From Saccharomyces paradoxus (Eukaryota > Ascomycota > Saccharomycetes > Saccharomycetales > Saccharomycetaceae), in the NCBI RefSeq assembly GCF_002079055.1, contig NC_047499.1:682001-746000 (forward strand): a DNA stretch of 64,000 bases. Direction: 5' to 3'. Under the pieces are notes generated by a model that was given only the letters and a program-made list of their open reading frames with translations, was not told where the DNA came from and searched no databases. Below, piece by piece: positions 22,461-32,765 of this stretch (position 1 is the first letter of the stretch; each line of letters begins with the position of its first letter). The position numbers were made by a program, and so were the translations under genes.

Positions 22461-23816
22461 ATGTCAGAATTGAGAGCCTTCAGTGCCCCAGGGAAAGCGT
22501 TATTGGCTGGCGGATACTTAGTTTTAGATCCGAAATATGAAGCATTCGTAGTCGGATTATCGGCAAGGATGCATGCTGTAGCCCATCCCTATGATTCGTT
22601 GCAAAGATCAGACGTGTTTGAAGTGCGTGTGAAAAGTAAACAATTTAAAGATGGAGAGTGGCTATACCATATAAATCCTAAAACAGGCTTCATTCCCGTT
22701 TCAATAAGCGGATCCAAGAATCCTTTCATCGAAAAAGTTATTGCTAACGTATTCAGCTACTTTAAGCCTAACTTGGACGATTACTCCAATCGAAACTTGT
22801 TCGTTATTGACATTTTTTCTGATGATGCCTACCATTCTCAGGAGGATAGCGTTACCAAAAATCACGGCAGCAGAAGATTGAGTTTTCATTCGCACAGGAT
22901 TGAGGAAGTTCCCAAAACAGGGTTGGGCTCCTCTGCAGGTTTAGTTACAGTTTTAACTACAGCATTGGCCTCCTTTTTCGTATCAGACCTGACAAACAAT
23001 GTGGACAAATACAGAAAGATGGTTCACAATTTATCACAAGTTGCTCATTGTCAAGCTCAGGGTAAAATCGGGAGTGGGTTTGATGTAGCAGCTGCAGCGT
23101 ATGGATCTATAAGATATAGAAGATTTCCACCCGCATTAATTTCTAACTTGCCAGATATTGGAAGCGCTACTTATACTGACAAACTGGTTCATTTGGTTGA
23201 CGAGGCCGATTGGAATATCACGATCAAAAGTAACCATCTACCTTCAGGATTAACTTTATGGATGGGCGATATTAAGAGTGGCTCAGAAACAGTAAAACTT
23301 GTCCAGAAGGTAAAAAATTGGTATGATTCGCACTTGCCAGAAAGCTTGGAAGTATATACAGAACTAGACCATGCAAATACTAGGTTCATGGATGGACTAT
23401 CTAGGTTAGATCTTTTGTTCGAGACTCATGACGATTATAGTAAACAACTATTTGAGTCTATTGAAAGAAATGACTCTACTTGTCAAAAATATCCTGAGAT
23501 CACAAATGTTAGAGATGCTGTTGCCACAATTAGACGTTGCTTCAGAAGGATAACCAAGGAATCTGGGGCCGATATCGAACCGTCTGTGCAAACCAACTTA
23601 TTGGACGATTGTCAGATCTTGAAAGGAGTTCTTACTTGTTTAATACCTGGTGCTGGTGGTTATGACGCCATTGCAGTAATTGCTAAACAAGACGTTGATC
23701 TTAGAGCTCAAACTGCTGACGACGAAAGATTTTCTAAGGTACAATGGTTGGATGTATTTCAAGCTGATTGGGGTGTTAGAAAAGAAAATGATCCGGAAAC
23801 TTATCTTGATAAATAA
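22461..23816 (+). CDS. ERG8: Phosphomevalonate kinase
   Basis: This 451-residue GHMP-family kinase phosphorylates mevalonate-5-phosphate to the diphosphate in the mevalonate route to sterols; it is cytosolic and essential in S. cerevisiae. The N-terminus shows the family start [15 protein letters not shown] (residues 9-23). The ATP-binding glycine motif [10 protein letters not shown] lies at 151-160 and a C-terminal Gly-rich motif (PGAGGYDA) near residue 397. Length equals S. cerevisiae Erg8. From memory of that protein, roughly one residue in ten differs, spread evenly, which is the clearest sign in the window that this is not S. cerevisiae itself. Confidence 0.97.
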   Translation: MSELRAFSAPGKALLAGGYLVLDPKYEAFVVGLSARMHAVAHPYDSLQRSDVFEVRVKSKQFKDGEWLYHINPKTGFIPVSISGSKNPFIEKVIANVFSYFKPNLDDYSNRNLFVIDIFSDDAYHSQEDSVTKNHGSRRLSFHSHRIEEVPKTGLGSSAGLVTVLTTALASFFVSDLTNNVDKYRKMVHNLSQVAHCQAQGKIGSGFDVAAAAYGSIRYRRFPPALISNLPDIGSATYTDKLVHLVDEADWNITIKSNHLPSGLTLWMGDIKSGSETVKLVQKVKNWYDSHLPESLEVYTELDHANTRFMDGLSRLDLLFETHDDYSKQLFESIERNDSTCQKYPEITNVRDAVATIRRCFRRITKESGADIEPSVQTNLLDDCQILKGVLTCLIPGAGGYDAIAVIAKQDVDLRAQTADDERFSKVQWLDVFQADWGVRKENDPETYLDK

Positions 23817-24073
23817 CCTGATGTAGATAATAGTAATAGTCAATGTGACATGTGTATAAATGTGAAATTAAAATGATAGCGCTCAACTTTTAGCCATTCA
23901 CGTTCCAACTGTACTTGAAAGAGTTTCTTTTGGCGGTATGATAGGATTTGTTTGAAGCGCACAAGCAATACACGATTGAACTGTTCTTAAAACGATAAAT
24001 AAACTGTCTAGATATGTAAGTTTGAGTCACGAGAATATAAATATAAGGCGTGTACGAGCTCGATAGAGTACAT

Positions 24074-25597
24074 TTAAATAGTTTGATAGTTGGGGGGCAA
24101 TGCTCTTCCATTCTTGGGTTTACGCAAAATTTGAGATCGTATGTAAAATGTTAAAGTTAGTGAAAAAAAGAGAGTGAGGATTACCAGCATAAGATTTATA
24201 GGGAATGGATTCATATCGAAAGTGGTATGTGTCCATTTATCCAATAAGTTTTGACTCATGTTGAAAATCCCACAAATGCAAGATAATAATCCATAAACAG
24301 TACCAAATGTGTCAAATCCAAAAACCTTTGAAGAATAATCGGAAACAACAGTGTAATAGAATGGTCTGTACACTACCAAAAGTACTATCCCTATTAAATT
24401 CCAAGTGAATGAATTTGGAATCAACCCAAAAATACCTATAGCGATGGAAGTTGTAAACAATATTGTAAGGGTAGAGAGGGTATCTGTATGGTCCAAGAGC
24501 AGCCCAATGAACGGTATAGAAACAACACCGCCAAGTGGAAGTAACATATCGAAAATGGAGTTCAATTTCAGTGCTAATGCAGCATCATTTAATAGATATT
24601 CTTCTTGTGTTCTGACAGTAGCAATAAAATAGTTTATTCTCAGCATGGCAACAAGAGCGAATAAAAGCATTAAATAAAACCATGGGCTCTTTATTTGTTC
24701 TGAAGCCGATTTCCCATGTAAGACTCCGAATATACCGCCTGATTTTTTCTGTAACTTATCTTCGACGTAAGTTTCCAGTACAGATTTCCTCCTCTGCGGT
24801 CTTGTTGAGGTATCAGGTAGAGTATCTTCCTCATTCTCGATTGCAATCAATGATTGACGTTCCTGTTCATCAGGGATGATGCCGGACCCTGTATCGCCCT
24901 CGATGAGTCTTCCATTTTCATCTAAACCTTCTACAGCAATCTTAGCAATGTGATTGACAGTTTTGTAGGAGGAATGCGGCATGATAGTGAGTTGACAGGC
25001 AAGAATAAACAACGGAACAATCAAATAAAGAGTAAAAAATCTGGAGACGTGTAAATTAGGATACCAGTTTTGATATAAGAGCCTATAAATCAAAAATAAT
25101 GCAGACGACGAATCAAATGATCCTGTTAATAGGGCCAATATGGTTCCTGACTTTTGTGGGAAACTATTGGCCAATTGAAAACATGAAATGAACACGAATG
25201 GGCCTGCAATGGCCAAAAGCGTATAACCCACAAGGTATGGATCCCAAATGGATGCTAGATGCTTGGCAGAAATAAAATTACCACACGCTAAGAATAGAAG
25301 ACCTGATCCTATTATCCCACTGACACGAGGTCCATACATATCCAAAATCTTACCAACAGGAAGGGCCATGATATTCGTCACAGTGGCACTAAGAGCAAAT
25401 ATAAAGTTCAATTTCAGATCTTGTGCTGTACATAGCAATCCATCGCCATCCTTTGGATCGCATAATTCATGGTATACACCCTCTGAAATTAGAATAGGTT
25501 TCAAAGCAGCAAATCCAAAGACAATACCAGCAGAAAAAAGACACCATACACAAGCACAGGCAACCTGTGCGTATCGTAATGTTTTGGTAGTGGCCAT
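24074..25597 (-). CDS. FMP42: Fmp42, major-facilitator transporter of unknown substrate
   Basis: This 507-residue membrane protein has about 12 hydrophobic segments in two groups, split by a polar loop at about residues 220-300, the usual MFS layout. A region near residue 85 (GKILDMYGPRVSG) resembles the MFS loop 2-3 motif. In S. cerevisiae the product was seen in mitochondrial proteomes and no substrate is firmly known, so I give none. The ATG at 25597 starts MATTKTLRYAQVACACVWCL, running straight into the first membrane segment. It reads in the same direction as FSH2, 185 bp downstream of that gene's stop, and is convergent with ERG8. Confidence 0.92.
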   Translation of the reverse strand: MATTKTLRYAQVACACVWCLFSAGIVFGFAALKPILISEGVYHELCDPKDGDGLLCTAQDLKLNFIFALSATVTNIMALPVGKILDMYGPRVSGIIGSGLLFLACGNFISAKHLASIWDPYLVGYTLLAIAGPFVFISCFQLANSFPQKSGTILALLTGSFDSSSALFLIYRLLYQNWYPNLHVSRFFTLYLIVPLFILACQLTIMPHSSYKTVNHIAKIAVEGLDENGRLIEGDTGSGIIPDEQERQSLIAIENEEDTLPDTSTRPQRRKSVLETYVEDKLQKKSGGIFGVLHGKSASEQIKSPWFYLMLLFALVAMLRINYFIATVRTQEEYLLNDAALALKLNSIFDMLLPLGGVVSIPFIGLLLDHTDTLSTLTILFTTSIAIGIFGLIPNSFTWNLIGIVLLVVYRPFYYTVVSDYSSKVFGFDTFGTVYGLLSCICGIFNMSQNLLDKWTHTTFDMNPFPINLMLVILTLFFSLTLTFYIRSQILRKPKNGRALPPNYQTI

Positions 25598-25715
25598 TAC
25601 AGTCTTTATTGTCCCAATTCTGCCCTAATGAGAAATAAAATAACACCTGTCACTGCTACCGTTATCGTTATCATTAATAAAGCATTGAATCAGCAGCAGT
25701 CTTTTTGATGCTTTA

Positions 25716-25723
25716 TTACCCGG
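25716..25723 (+). promoter_or_regulatory. Reb1 site upstream of FMP42
   Basis: TTACCCGG lies about 120 bp before the FMP42 ATG and just past the FSH2 stop. It may both open the FMP42 promoter and stop transcription arriving from FSH2, as Reb1 is known to do. Sequence evidence only. Confidence 0.5.
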
Positions 25724-25782
25724 TGATGGTTGATTATGTATAAATATGTTTGTGAAGATTATGTGCTATATATATAGTTGTT

Positions 25783-26454
25783 TCAGGCCAACTGTTGGAG
25801 CCATTGGACCACTTTTCTCAAAAATCCTCTTGAATTAGGTACGAAGTGGCCCCCGGAGTGCATTAGTAAAGTGCGGGAGTCTTCCGTGCAAGAGTTGTAC
25901 AAGCCTTGCACTTTGATCGGCTCTGTGATAGTGTCGAGTTCGCCTTGCACATGTAGAGATGGAACCGATATTGGATGCAGGTCATACTGTTCTTGATACT
26001 GTTGTGGTTGGAACCTGAAGCCACTGAACGCCATGAAAAACTCTAATGGTGGCTGTTCCTCTGCTGTAATCCCCAACAAACCGTTGAAGTCTGTTGCAAG
26101 ATATCCAGCAACACCAGCGCCCTGACTAAATCCTACAATACCCGCAAAAGGCCCCTTTTCGAGCACATAGCTGTGTAAATAGTCGATTGTCGTCTGTGGT
26201 ATGAAGTAGCCGCCGGTGGAAGGATTATCTTCTAGCCATGCAAGCACACCGGTGTTCTCACCGTCACCAGGTGCATCAGCAATTACCTCACCTAAGAAGT
26301 CAGGAACATCAGCTGGGGGAAATTCATTTGGTGCGGTGGGATAGTAGAGTTTGTACCCTAACTTTTCCATTTCAGTACGGAACCCCTTTGTCTTAGAGGC
26401 AAAGTAGTCACCTGACTGTGCAAGCCCATGTAACATCAATACATTCTTCGTCAT
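25783..26454 (-). CDS. FSH2: Fsh2, alpha/beta-hydrolase (family of serine hydrolases)
   Basis: This 223-residue alpha/beta-hydrolase belongs to the Fsh1-3 family, related to human OVCA2. The nucleophile elbow GFSQGAG places Ser110. Asp174 (GELDTI) and His203 (SGGHFVP) complete a plausible triad, and an HG motif (LHGLAQSG) near residue 9 serves the oxyanion site. The natural substrate is not established. The frame is open to a GTG three codons upstream, but the ATG at 26454 gives the family start MTKNVLMLHG. It diverges from UBP8 across 410 bp. Confidence 0.96.
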   Translation of the reverse strand: MTKNVLMLHGLAQSGDYFASKTKGFRTEMEKLGYKLYYPTAPNEFPPADVPDFLGEVIADAPGDGENTGVLAWLEDNPSTGGYFIPQTTIDYLHSYVLEKGPFAGIVGFSQGAGVAGYLATDFNGLLGITAEEQPPLEFFMAFSGFRFQPQQYQEQYDLHPISVPSLHVQGELDTITEPIKVQGLYNSCTEDSRTLLMHSGGHFVPNSRGFLRKVVQWLQQLA

Positions 26455-26864
26455 GATTGCCACTATAAAACCTTATAGTCTTGTGACATATTTCATCCTT
26501 TTCTTTTCTTTATACCTTTTTTTTCTTTATTCTCTGTAATTACTTTTTCTTGATTTTCTTGTAATTTTTCAAGTGAAAAAAAAAATCCTCGATTTACTGT
26601 GTAAAAAGCATCTATAGTTTATATTTTGTATGGCCTCAAGAACTGTCGTGATAGCAAAAGGGTTATATTAGTAGACCTAATTAATTCTAAAAATATATTC
26701 TACGGGGAATTACTAAATTTTTTCTTTTAAGACCAGTTGTCTATTTTCTTCAACTAGCTGTCACGTTTTTGGATACTATTGATTGGATCAAAAGGGAAAC
26801 TATAGCTTTAGTCCTCGTCGTCTTTACTCAAGCCTTTGCGTTTTTTTATTTGTTAGAAAGAATT
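26455..26864. promoter_or_regulatory. Divergent FSH2/UBP8 promoter region
   Basis: These 410 bp carry T-rich tracts near the FSH2 side (26500-26580) and no convincing gene. The last 96 bases are in frame with UBP8 but start from TTG in a poor context, so I treat them as leader. Confidence 0.55.
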
Positions 26865-28280
26865 ATGAGTATTTGTCCACATATACAACAAGTATTTCAA
26901 AACGAAAAGTCTAAAGATGGGGTTTTAAAAACGTGCAATGCTGCCAGGTATATATTAAATCATTCTATACCCAAGGAAAAATTCTTGAACACCATGAAAT
27001 GTGGTACATGCCATGAAATCAACTCTGGCGCAACTTTTATGTGTCTGCAATGTGGATTTTGCGGATGTTGGAATCATTCTCATTTTCTCTCTCATAGTAA
27101 ACAGATTGGTCACATATTTGGTATCAACTCAAATAACGGTCTTTTATTTTGCTTTAAATGCGAGGACTATTTAGGCAATATTGATCTGATTAATGATGCT
27201 ATCCTAGCGAAGTATTGGGACGACGTCTCCACAAAGACCATAGTGCCTAGCATGGAAAGAAGAGATGGGCTTTCTGGCCTGATCAACATGGGGTCCACTT
27301 GTTTCATGAGTAGTATTCTTCAATGTCTGATTCATAACCCGTACTTTATTAGACACTCAATGAGTCAAGTTCATTCTAATAATTGTAAAGTGCGTTCACC
27401 TGATAAATGTTTTTCATGTGCCCTCGATAAAATTGTTCACGAACTTTATGGAGTCCTGGATATAAAGCAACCTTCTTCGTCATCTTCAGGCACCAATCGA
27501 CAAACTGGCTTTATATATCTTTTAACTTGCGCCTGGAAAATTAACCAAAACTTAGCAGGGTACTCACAACAGGATGCTCATGAATTTTGGCAATTTATAA
27601 TTAACCAAATCCACCAAAGCTATGTCCTTGATTTACCCAACGCCAAGGAAGTTAGCAGGGCAAATGATAAGCAATGTGATTGCATAGTACATACGGTGTT
27701 TGAAGGCTCCTTGCAAAGCTCTATTGTGTGTCCAGGCTGTCAAAATAATTCAAAGACAACCATCGATCCATTTATGGACCTTTCTCTGGATATCAAGGAT
27801 AAGAAAAAACTTTATGAATGTCTTGACAGTTTCCATAAAAAAGAACAGTTGAAGGATTTCAACTATCATTGTGGGGAGTGTAACAGTACTCAAGATGCAA
27901 TAAAACAACTAGGTATACACAGATTGCCATCGGTTTTAGTTTTGCAATTGAAAAGATTTGAACACCTACTTAATGGAAGTAATAGAAAACTAGACGATTT
28001 TATTGAATTTCCGACTTACTTAAATATGAAAAGTTACTGTTCAGCAGGAGAAAACGACAAGCATCCTGAAAATGGCAAGGTGCCAGACATTATTTACGAA
28101 TTAATCGGTATTGTTTCCCACAAGGGGACGGTTAATGAGGGGCATTATATTGCATTTTGTAAAATCTCTGGAGGACAATGGTTTAAATTCAATGATTCCA
28201 TGGTCTCCTCTATATCTCAAGCAGAGGTTTTGCAGGAACAAGCATATTTATTATTTTATACCATTCGTCAAGTAAATTGA
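26865..28280 (+). CDS. UBP8: Ubp8, ubiquitin protease of the SAGA deubiquitination module
   Basis: This 471-residue enzyme removes ubiquitin from histone H2B within SAGA, acting with Sgf11, Sus1 and Sgf73. The N-terminal ZnF-UBP domain shows paired Cys/His ligands at about 46-102 (CGTCH, CLQCGFCGCWNH, CFKCE). The USP catalytic Cys is Cys146 in NMGSTCFMSS. The catalytic His and Asp are His427 (GHYIAF) and Asp444 (FNDSM), the same numbers I recall for S. cerevisiae. Further CxxC pairs in the USP fold bind zinc. The ATG at 26865 gives the known start MSICPHIQQVF. It converges on MRE11. Confidence 0.98.
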   Translation: MSICPHIQQVFQNEKSKDGVLKTCNAARYILNHSIPKEKFLNTMKCGTCHEINSGATFMCLQCGFCGCWNHSHFLSHSKQIGHIFGINSNNGLLFCFKCEDYLGNIDLINDAILAKYWDDVSTKTIVPSMERRDGLSGLINMGSTCFMSSILQCLIHNPYFIRHSMSQVHSNNCKVRSPDKCFSCALDKIVHELYGVLDIKQPSSSSSGTNRQTGFIYLLTCAWKINQNLAGYSQQDAHEFWQFIINQIHQSYVLDLPNAKEVSRANDKQCDCIVHTVFEGSLQSSIVCPGCQNNSKTTIDPFMDLSLDIKDKKKLYECLDSFHKKEQLKDFNYHCGECNSTQDAIKQLGIHRLPSVLVLQLKRFEHLLNGSNRKLDDFIEFPTYLNMKSYCSAGENDKHPENGKVPDIIYELIGIVSHKGTVNEGHYIAFCKISGGQWFKFNDSMVSSISQAEVLQEQAYLLFYTIRQVN

Positions 28281-28697
28281 TTTAGCAACTAGCATTCAAC
28301 AATAATAATCAAACTAAAAAAGAAGAAGAAGCAATGCATCTTCCTGTCGCAGTTCATCTAGCTTCCCTTCTTTTTTTATATCATCATATTTTCTCTTAAT
28401 TGAACACTCTCCAAGCTCTCAATCGATTACAGCCGTGCACATGTTGTTCTTCAAATTCCTTCATATGTAAGTAAGGAAAAAAAAACTACTACGACGTTTT
28501 ATTCAGAGAATTTTTTTTTGGTTCTTTTCTTCAATATAATAGCGGAAGAGCAATGAATGGAAAACTAAATGAGCTTATATATAGTATTAGTTAAAGGATA
28601 TCTCATTATCATGAATTTAGAATGCAAATTCGTTTCTCTTAAACTAGCATGCCTTGGATATAAATAGGATGTAGTATACTAGAGGGGCCTACTACAA
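28281..28697. other. Convergent UBP8/MRE11 intergenic region
   Basis: These 417 bp separate two 3' ends. They are A/T-rich with several A or T runs and TA-rich polyadenylation-like sequence near 28575 and 28660. I see no gene or strong motif. Confidence 0.55.
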
Positions 28698-30776
28698 TTA
28701 TTTTCTTTTCTTAGCAAGGAGGCTCCCAAGAATATCAGTCTTTGGCGTCCTTGATGCTCTTCCTTTTCCCCTTTTGGAAGTGGTTTTGGTGCTCGTAGGG
28801 GAACAGGTCTTTGTTCTTGTTTTTCTACCATTAAGTATACCATAATTAGTGTCCTCTTCGTCAGCGCTGACCATAATTATATCGTCCTCATCAATATCAA
28901 TATCGGCCTGAGCATCGTTGTCATCACCATGTTCATTTTCCGCGTCGGATATGACGGTTGAGTCTGAAGGAGTATATGCTTTCTTTTTTATTGTAGTTCG
29001 CACTCGTTTGGTTTTGCTTGTTGGTTTACTGCTTTCGGCTCCACTAGTATGAGCTATTCTAGATTCATTATCAACATAAGATTGGGTAACGTCTGAAGGT
29101 CCGCTTCTTAGTTGTCGATTACTAGACCGGAAAGAATCTAGCCCGTTACGGTTGATTGAGGAATTTGCCTCATCATTTTCTATGGGGGGAGTCGGTCTAA
29201 CAGAGTTGGCACGTTTAACTTGCTTTATGAGTGCTTTCATTTCCTCTGTATCTTCTGTTCGCAGAAATTCATCATTCGTAGATAATATGCCCACTTCGTT
29301 TGATATTTCATGGCTAATGAATTCTTTAAGCGCCGTTTTCTCATCTTTATCCACAAATTTCTTTACTGCTTCATTCAAACCAACTTCTGGTAATAAAGAT
29401 AACTGCATCTTGTTCAAGAGATCATTAACCAAAGTTTGAACTTCCAATTCACCCCCACTCTCACTGAAGAGTTTTTCAACATCTCTATCACTGATAGTTG
29501 TTCCATTTATACTGGACTTTTTCGATCTAGTTACAGGTGACCTTCTTTTATAAAACTGGACAACGTTATTACCGTTAGCAACACGTCCCACAAATCGATT
29601 ACTAAATCTACGTGGATTTTCTACCTGGTAATCCACTGGGGATTGCGTATTGGAGGATGCACTATAATCAACACGTAACCTGATCAGTGGTTTCGGTAAT
29701 TCTGAGACCATGTCACTTTCAGCATCGTCCCCAAGTTTTCGTTTGGTTTCCTCATTGGCTTCGTCGATCATTTCCTCAACTTGCTCAATAAGATATTTGG
29801 ACGTAGCATCCTTATCATGAGGCCTCAAATGGGGAACATCTTGTAGTGAAATGGATCTCATTTTGAATACCCGTACGGTCTCGAGAGGGACAGGCGTAAT
29901 TTTTGGTGCTTCTCCATATTTTATGTCGAGGATGAACACATACTTGGGTTGTGCTTCAGCCTCACAAAGCGAAGTGGCTACAGATGAACCCGGTTGTAAA
30001 ACATCAAAATTTTTTATTGGATTATGTACAAGGTTCGGGATGCACTCATGCTCATGGCCCCATATTACCATATCCAGGAAATCGGGCAAGAACTGTTCAG
30101 GCAAAAATGCAGTATTCGTGTGGCCAGTATGATTTTGATGGACGCACATTAAATTGAACCATTCGCCCTCACGCATAGTCGGTACTTCAAAAGTGACACC
30201 ACCATCTTTAAAAGTTCTGAATAACCTTTCATCACGAACAGCAGCTAATCCATACAACGCTAGTTTGGTAGACCCTTTCTGAAATAATAATGGCACAATT
30301 TTTATTTTATCAGATTCGATGACTTTCCCGAAATGATTTATTAGGCCACTCGCATGAAGTATATCCATAGGACACAACAGTGAGTCTCCCGATGCGTCAT
30401 CATGATTACCTGATATCCCAAATACAGGAATAGAAATATTAAAGTTAGGATCTTCATAGTTAACGTTGGTAAATTCATCGTAGTGGAAAACTTGTGAGGG
30501 ATCGCTTAATAATTCTAACTCGCAAGGCTTGTCACCCATGCAAGATAACCTCAGAGTCTTCAGTACTTGATAAAGTGACTTCTTGGAAGGCTTATTCACA
30601 TGGAAAAGATCACCCGACTGTAAGACCATGTCTACGTTGTTGTTCTTGGCTAGCATCATAACTTCATGGAAAGTTTTCCAAGAATCATCACCAGTAATGG
30701 GATCGTTTTCGTTGTAACCCACATGATTATCAGTAGTAACTAAGATCCGTATAGTGTCTGGATCAGGATAATCCAT
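28698..30776 (-). CDS. MRE11: Mre11, nuclease subunit of the MRX complex
   Basis: This 692-residue phosphodiesterase acts with Rad50 and Xrs2 in double-strand-break end processing, meiotic recombination and telomere upkeep. The metallophosphoesterase motifs are intact: TDNHVGY with Asp16 and His18, SGDLFH with Asp56, GNHD with His125, and WGHEHE near residue 242. The capping domain follows. The C-terminal third is polar, with acidic clusters (DIDIDEDD) and a basic end ([12 protein letters not shown]), matching the DNA-binding C-terminus. The length is the same as I recall for S. cerevisiae Mre11. It lies downstream of MRPL44 on the same strand with 318 bp between. Confidence 0.97.
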   Translation of the reverse strand: MDYPDPDTIRILVTTDNHVGYNENDPITGDDSWKTFHEVMMLAKNNNVDMVLQSGDLFHVNKPSKKSLYQVLKTLRLSCMGDKPCELELLSDPSQVFHYDEFTNVNYEDPNFNISIPVFGISGNHDDASGDSLLCPMDILHASGLINHFGKVIESDKIKIVPLLFQKGSTKLALYGLAAVRDERLFRTFKDGGVTFEVPTMREGEWFNLMCVHQNHTGHTNTAFLPEQFLPDFLDMVIWGHEHECIPNLVHNPIKNFDVLQPGSSVATSLCEAEAQPKYVFILDIKYGEAPKITPVPLETVRVFKMRSISLQDVPHLRPHDKDATSKYLIEQVEEMIDEANEETKRKLGDDAESDMVSELPKPLIRLRVDYSASSNTQSPVDYQVENPRRFSNRFVGRVANGNNVVQFYKRRSPVTRSKKSSINGTTISDRDVEKLFSESGGELEVQTLVNDLLNKMQLSLLPEVGLNEAVKKFVDKDEKTALKEFISHEISNEVGILSTNDEFLRTEDTEEMKALIKQVKRANSVRPTPPIENDEANSSINRNGLDSFRSSNRQLRSGPSDVTQSYVDNESRIAHTSGAESSKPTSKTKRVRTTIKKKAYTPSDSTVISDAENEHGDDNDAQADIDIDEDDIIMVSADEEDTNYGILNGRKTRTKTCSPTSTKTTSKRGKGRASRTPKTDILGSLLAKKRK

Positions 30777-31094
30777 AATTGATTTTTATTGAATTTGAGT
30801 GAGTACAGCTTGAGTTGATTGTCCCTATTCTCCTAGCGTTGTTTCCATATGGCTTCTTTACAAGTGTAGAGAGTAATTTATTATGGCCATAATGTTTGGG
30901 TTCTATTCTATTGGCCATACTATTGACCTTAATATTGAAACGTCAAGTCAGCTTGGTTGGGAATATCTATCTATACATTTATGTATGTTCATATGTATTA
31001 TTTACAGGCTTGCTTATAAACTTTGACTTTGTTTTTGTTAGAATGTTAGAAACGTGCATGCTCACAAATAGGATTTGTAGTGCGTTCATTTTTC
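30777..31094. other. MRPL44 3' region and MRE11 promoter
   Basis: These 318 bp hold the MRPL44 3'UTR, including a Puf3 site, and the MRE11 promoter. No gene is seen. TA-rich repeats near 30970-30995 could be polyadenylation efficiency elements. Confidence 0.55.
30999..31006 (-). promoter_or_regulatory. Puf3 RNA-binding site in the MRPL44 3'UTR
   Basis: On the MRPL44 sense strand this reads TGTAAATA, a perfect TGTANATA, with C at the -2 position that Puf3 favours. It begins about 88 nt after the stop codon. Puf3 is known to bind mRNAs of mitochondrial ribosomal proteins, so target and site agree. Confidence 0.65.
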
Positions 31095-31540
31095 TCAGTG
31101 CATTTCCAACATATGCTTCAGGCCCAGCTGTTTTGAGTGGCGGTCGAAATGGTTGGCTAACTCCTGGAAGTTCATGCTTGATGGGTCGACTTCCATTTCT
31201 TTCTTATCCTTGTAGGTTACTTTCACAAGGGGCTTGACCTTATTGTAATCTGAGATGATTTCCGATTGAATCTGCGTGCCCATGTTTCGTTGTGTTGGCG
31301 GAATGGCAGCAAGTAATAATCTAGCAACCTTCGCTGAAATCAATGATAGAATCGGTGTCATTTGCTGTTAGTATCATGTAATATCTGGGTTCGGGTCAAC
31401 CTTAGCTTAGTTTATCTAAAATCATCAAACGAAGACGGCCAGAGATAAGAAGAACGAATAACGAGGCGGAAAAGATACATACCTTCCTTGCCAAAGGGAT
31501 TGAACCTGACAACCACCTTACTGAAGTATTTAGTTATCAT
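31095..31540 (-). CDS. MRPL44: Mitochondrial large-ribosomal-subunit protein mL53 (Mrpl44), spliced
   Basis: This gene has two exons: exon 1 is 31483-31540 (58 nt) and exon 2 is 31095-31333 (239 nt), together 98 codons plus stop. The product starts MITKYFSKVVVRFNPFGKE and joins to AKVARLLLAAIPP, matching S. cerevisiae Mrpl44 closely. It is a small structural protein of the mitochondrial ribosome with no bacterial counterpart. The 5' splice site is GTATGT, the branch point TACTAAC (31367-31373 on the minus strand) and the 3' splice site TTTCAG. Without splicing the frame in exon 2 opens from a non-native start, so the spliced model is preferred. The short basic N-terminus fits a mitochondrial protein. 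Confidence 0.96.
31334..31482 (-). other. MRPL44 spliceosomal intron
   Basis: This 149-nt intron starts GTATGT, has the exact yeast branch point TACTAAC about 40 nt before its end, and finishes TTTCAG. It interrupts codon 20 after its first base. Confidence 0.95.
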
Positions 31541-31732
31541 AGCGGCGGTATAATTACACTTCCTTCACGTTTACATCTATTTCATCCTCTATTCGAGGAT
31601 CCTTGAGCTCCTCTCTTTTCTCTTGCATATTCCGTAGAGTCGCGCAAAACGGTAAGGGAAAGATGATACAGCCAAAAAGTCCTAGATATATAGAATGTGT
31701 ACAGATTTACTTAGTTAGGCAGCCTGGAAATC

Positions 31733-32536
31733 TCATCCACGGAAGATGTGGTGAGGCGATGCTTGGTTGGTTGGAAAGATTAGCGTGTCTGCAATTACAG
31801 TGTTTTGTTTCCTGGAAGTTGCGTACACGATCAAATCAGCCACGTCATCAGCCATTAATGGGGTGGTGTCCTTGTAGACATTCTTGGCTTGCTCCTCGTT
31901 GCCTCTGTATCTAACCAGTGAAAATTCAGTTTCGACTAGCCCTGGTGCGATTAGGATGACTCTGATCTTGGTGTTGATAAGCTCCTTTCTTAAACTATCA
32001 GTGAACGCCCCCACGGCAAACTTGGAGGCACAATAGATGGAACCCGTTGGGTATGCATCCCTGCCAGCCACCGAACCCAAGTTCACAATATCCCCTGAGT
32101 TCTTGGCTTGAAAAATGGGCAGCACAGCTTGAGTGATATTAATTAAAGCTGTGACGTTGGTGTCAAACACATCCTGGATATCTTGTGTTGCAATCTCCCC
32201 CACACGGTCGGTACCAAGGGCCTTCCCAGCGTTGTTCACCAAAATGTCAATGTCTTTGAACTCCTTTGGCAAATTCTCAATAAAGGGCTTGATCTTTTCT
32301 GCTTGAGTGATATCCAGTTGGGCCACATGAACTTTGGCGTTTGGAAACTCCTGATCAATAGTTTTCTTTAATTCCTCGAGCTTTTCTAATCTTCTAGCAG
32401 CTAAGACCAGTTTCATATCACCATTGGATGCCTCCAAATACTCTAATGCGGTGGCCTTACCAATACCAGCAGAGGCACCCGTAATGAGCACGGTCTTGTT
32501 AGCCAATCTTTCTGCAGCTTTTCTACCTTGGGACAT
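31733..32536 (-). CDS. NADP-dependent short-chain dehydrogenase (YMR226C type)
   Basis: This 267-residue short-chain dehydrogenase/reductase matches S. cerevisiae YMR226C, an NADP-dependent enzyme that oxidises L-serine and L-allo-threonine and reduces several carbonyl compounds. The cofactor motif TGASAGIG lies at 19-26, NNAG at 101-104, and the catalytic Ser155, Tyr168 and Lys172 in the usual YxxxK pattern. An Arg pair after the second strand (AARR) fits NADP over NAD. No signal or membrane segment is visible, so it is probably cytosolic. A CCCCT stress-response-type pentamer lies about 86 bp upstream. Confidence 0.95.
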   Translation of the reverse strand: MSQGRKAAERLANKTVLITGASAGIGKATALEYLEASNGDMKLVLAARRLEKLEELKKTIDQEFPNAKVHVAQLDITQAEKIKPFIENLPKEFKDIDILVNNAGKALGTDRVGEIATQDIQDVFDTNVTALINITQAVLPIFQAKNSGDIVNLGSVAGRDAYPTGSIYCASKFAVGAFTDSLRKELINTKIRVILIAPGLVETEFSLVRYRGNEEQAKNVYKDTTPLMADDVADLIVYATSRKQNTVIADTLIFPTNQASPHHIFRG

Positions 32537-32730
32537 TGTCGAAATATATTCTCAATGTTTTATTTCCTTTCTTTATTGCTGACCTTGAACACTCGTTGTG
32601 ACTCTTGGTGGTTTCATATATCCCCTTTCTTCAGCTTTTATATCGCTCCGATAAGAAAAACCGGCGTCGCGCCTTACCGTATATCAATGCTATATGGTGC
32701 AGGGAAGAGTCGTCCAGAGTATAAGCGTAA

Positions 32731-32754
32731 TATATATATATATATATATATATA
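32731..32754. repeat. (TA)12 dinucleotide repeat
   Basis: Twelve perfect TA units lie 11 bp past the TAF7 stop, in the gap shared with the YMR226C promoter. On either strand TATATA can serve as the polyadenylation efficiency element, so this may help form the TAF7 3' end. Confidence 0.9.
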
Positions 32755-32765
32755 ACAAAAAGGGC

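Noticed and set aside
26769-26864. 32-codon in-frame extension before UBP8 with a membrane-helix-like stretch
   Set aside because: It begins at TTG with T at -3, a poor context, and known Ubp8 starts at the ATG at 26865. A hydrophobic look is easy to get in T-rich leader DNA.
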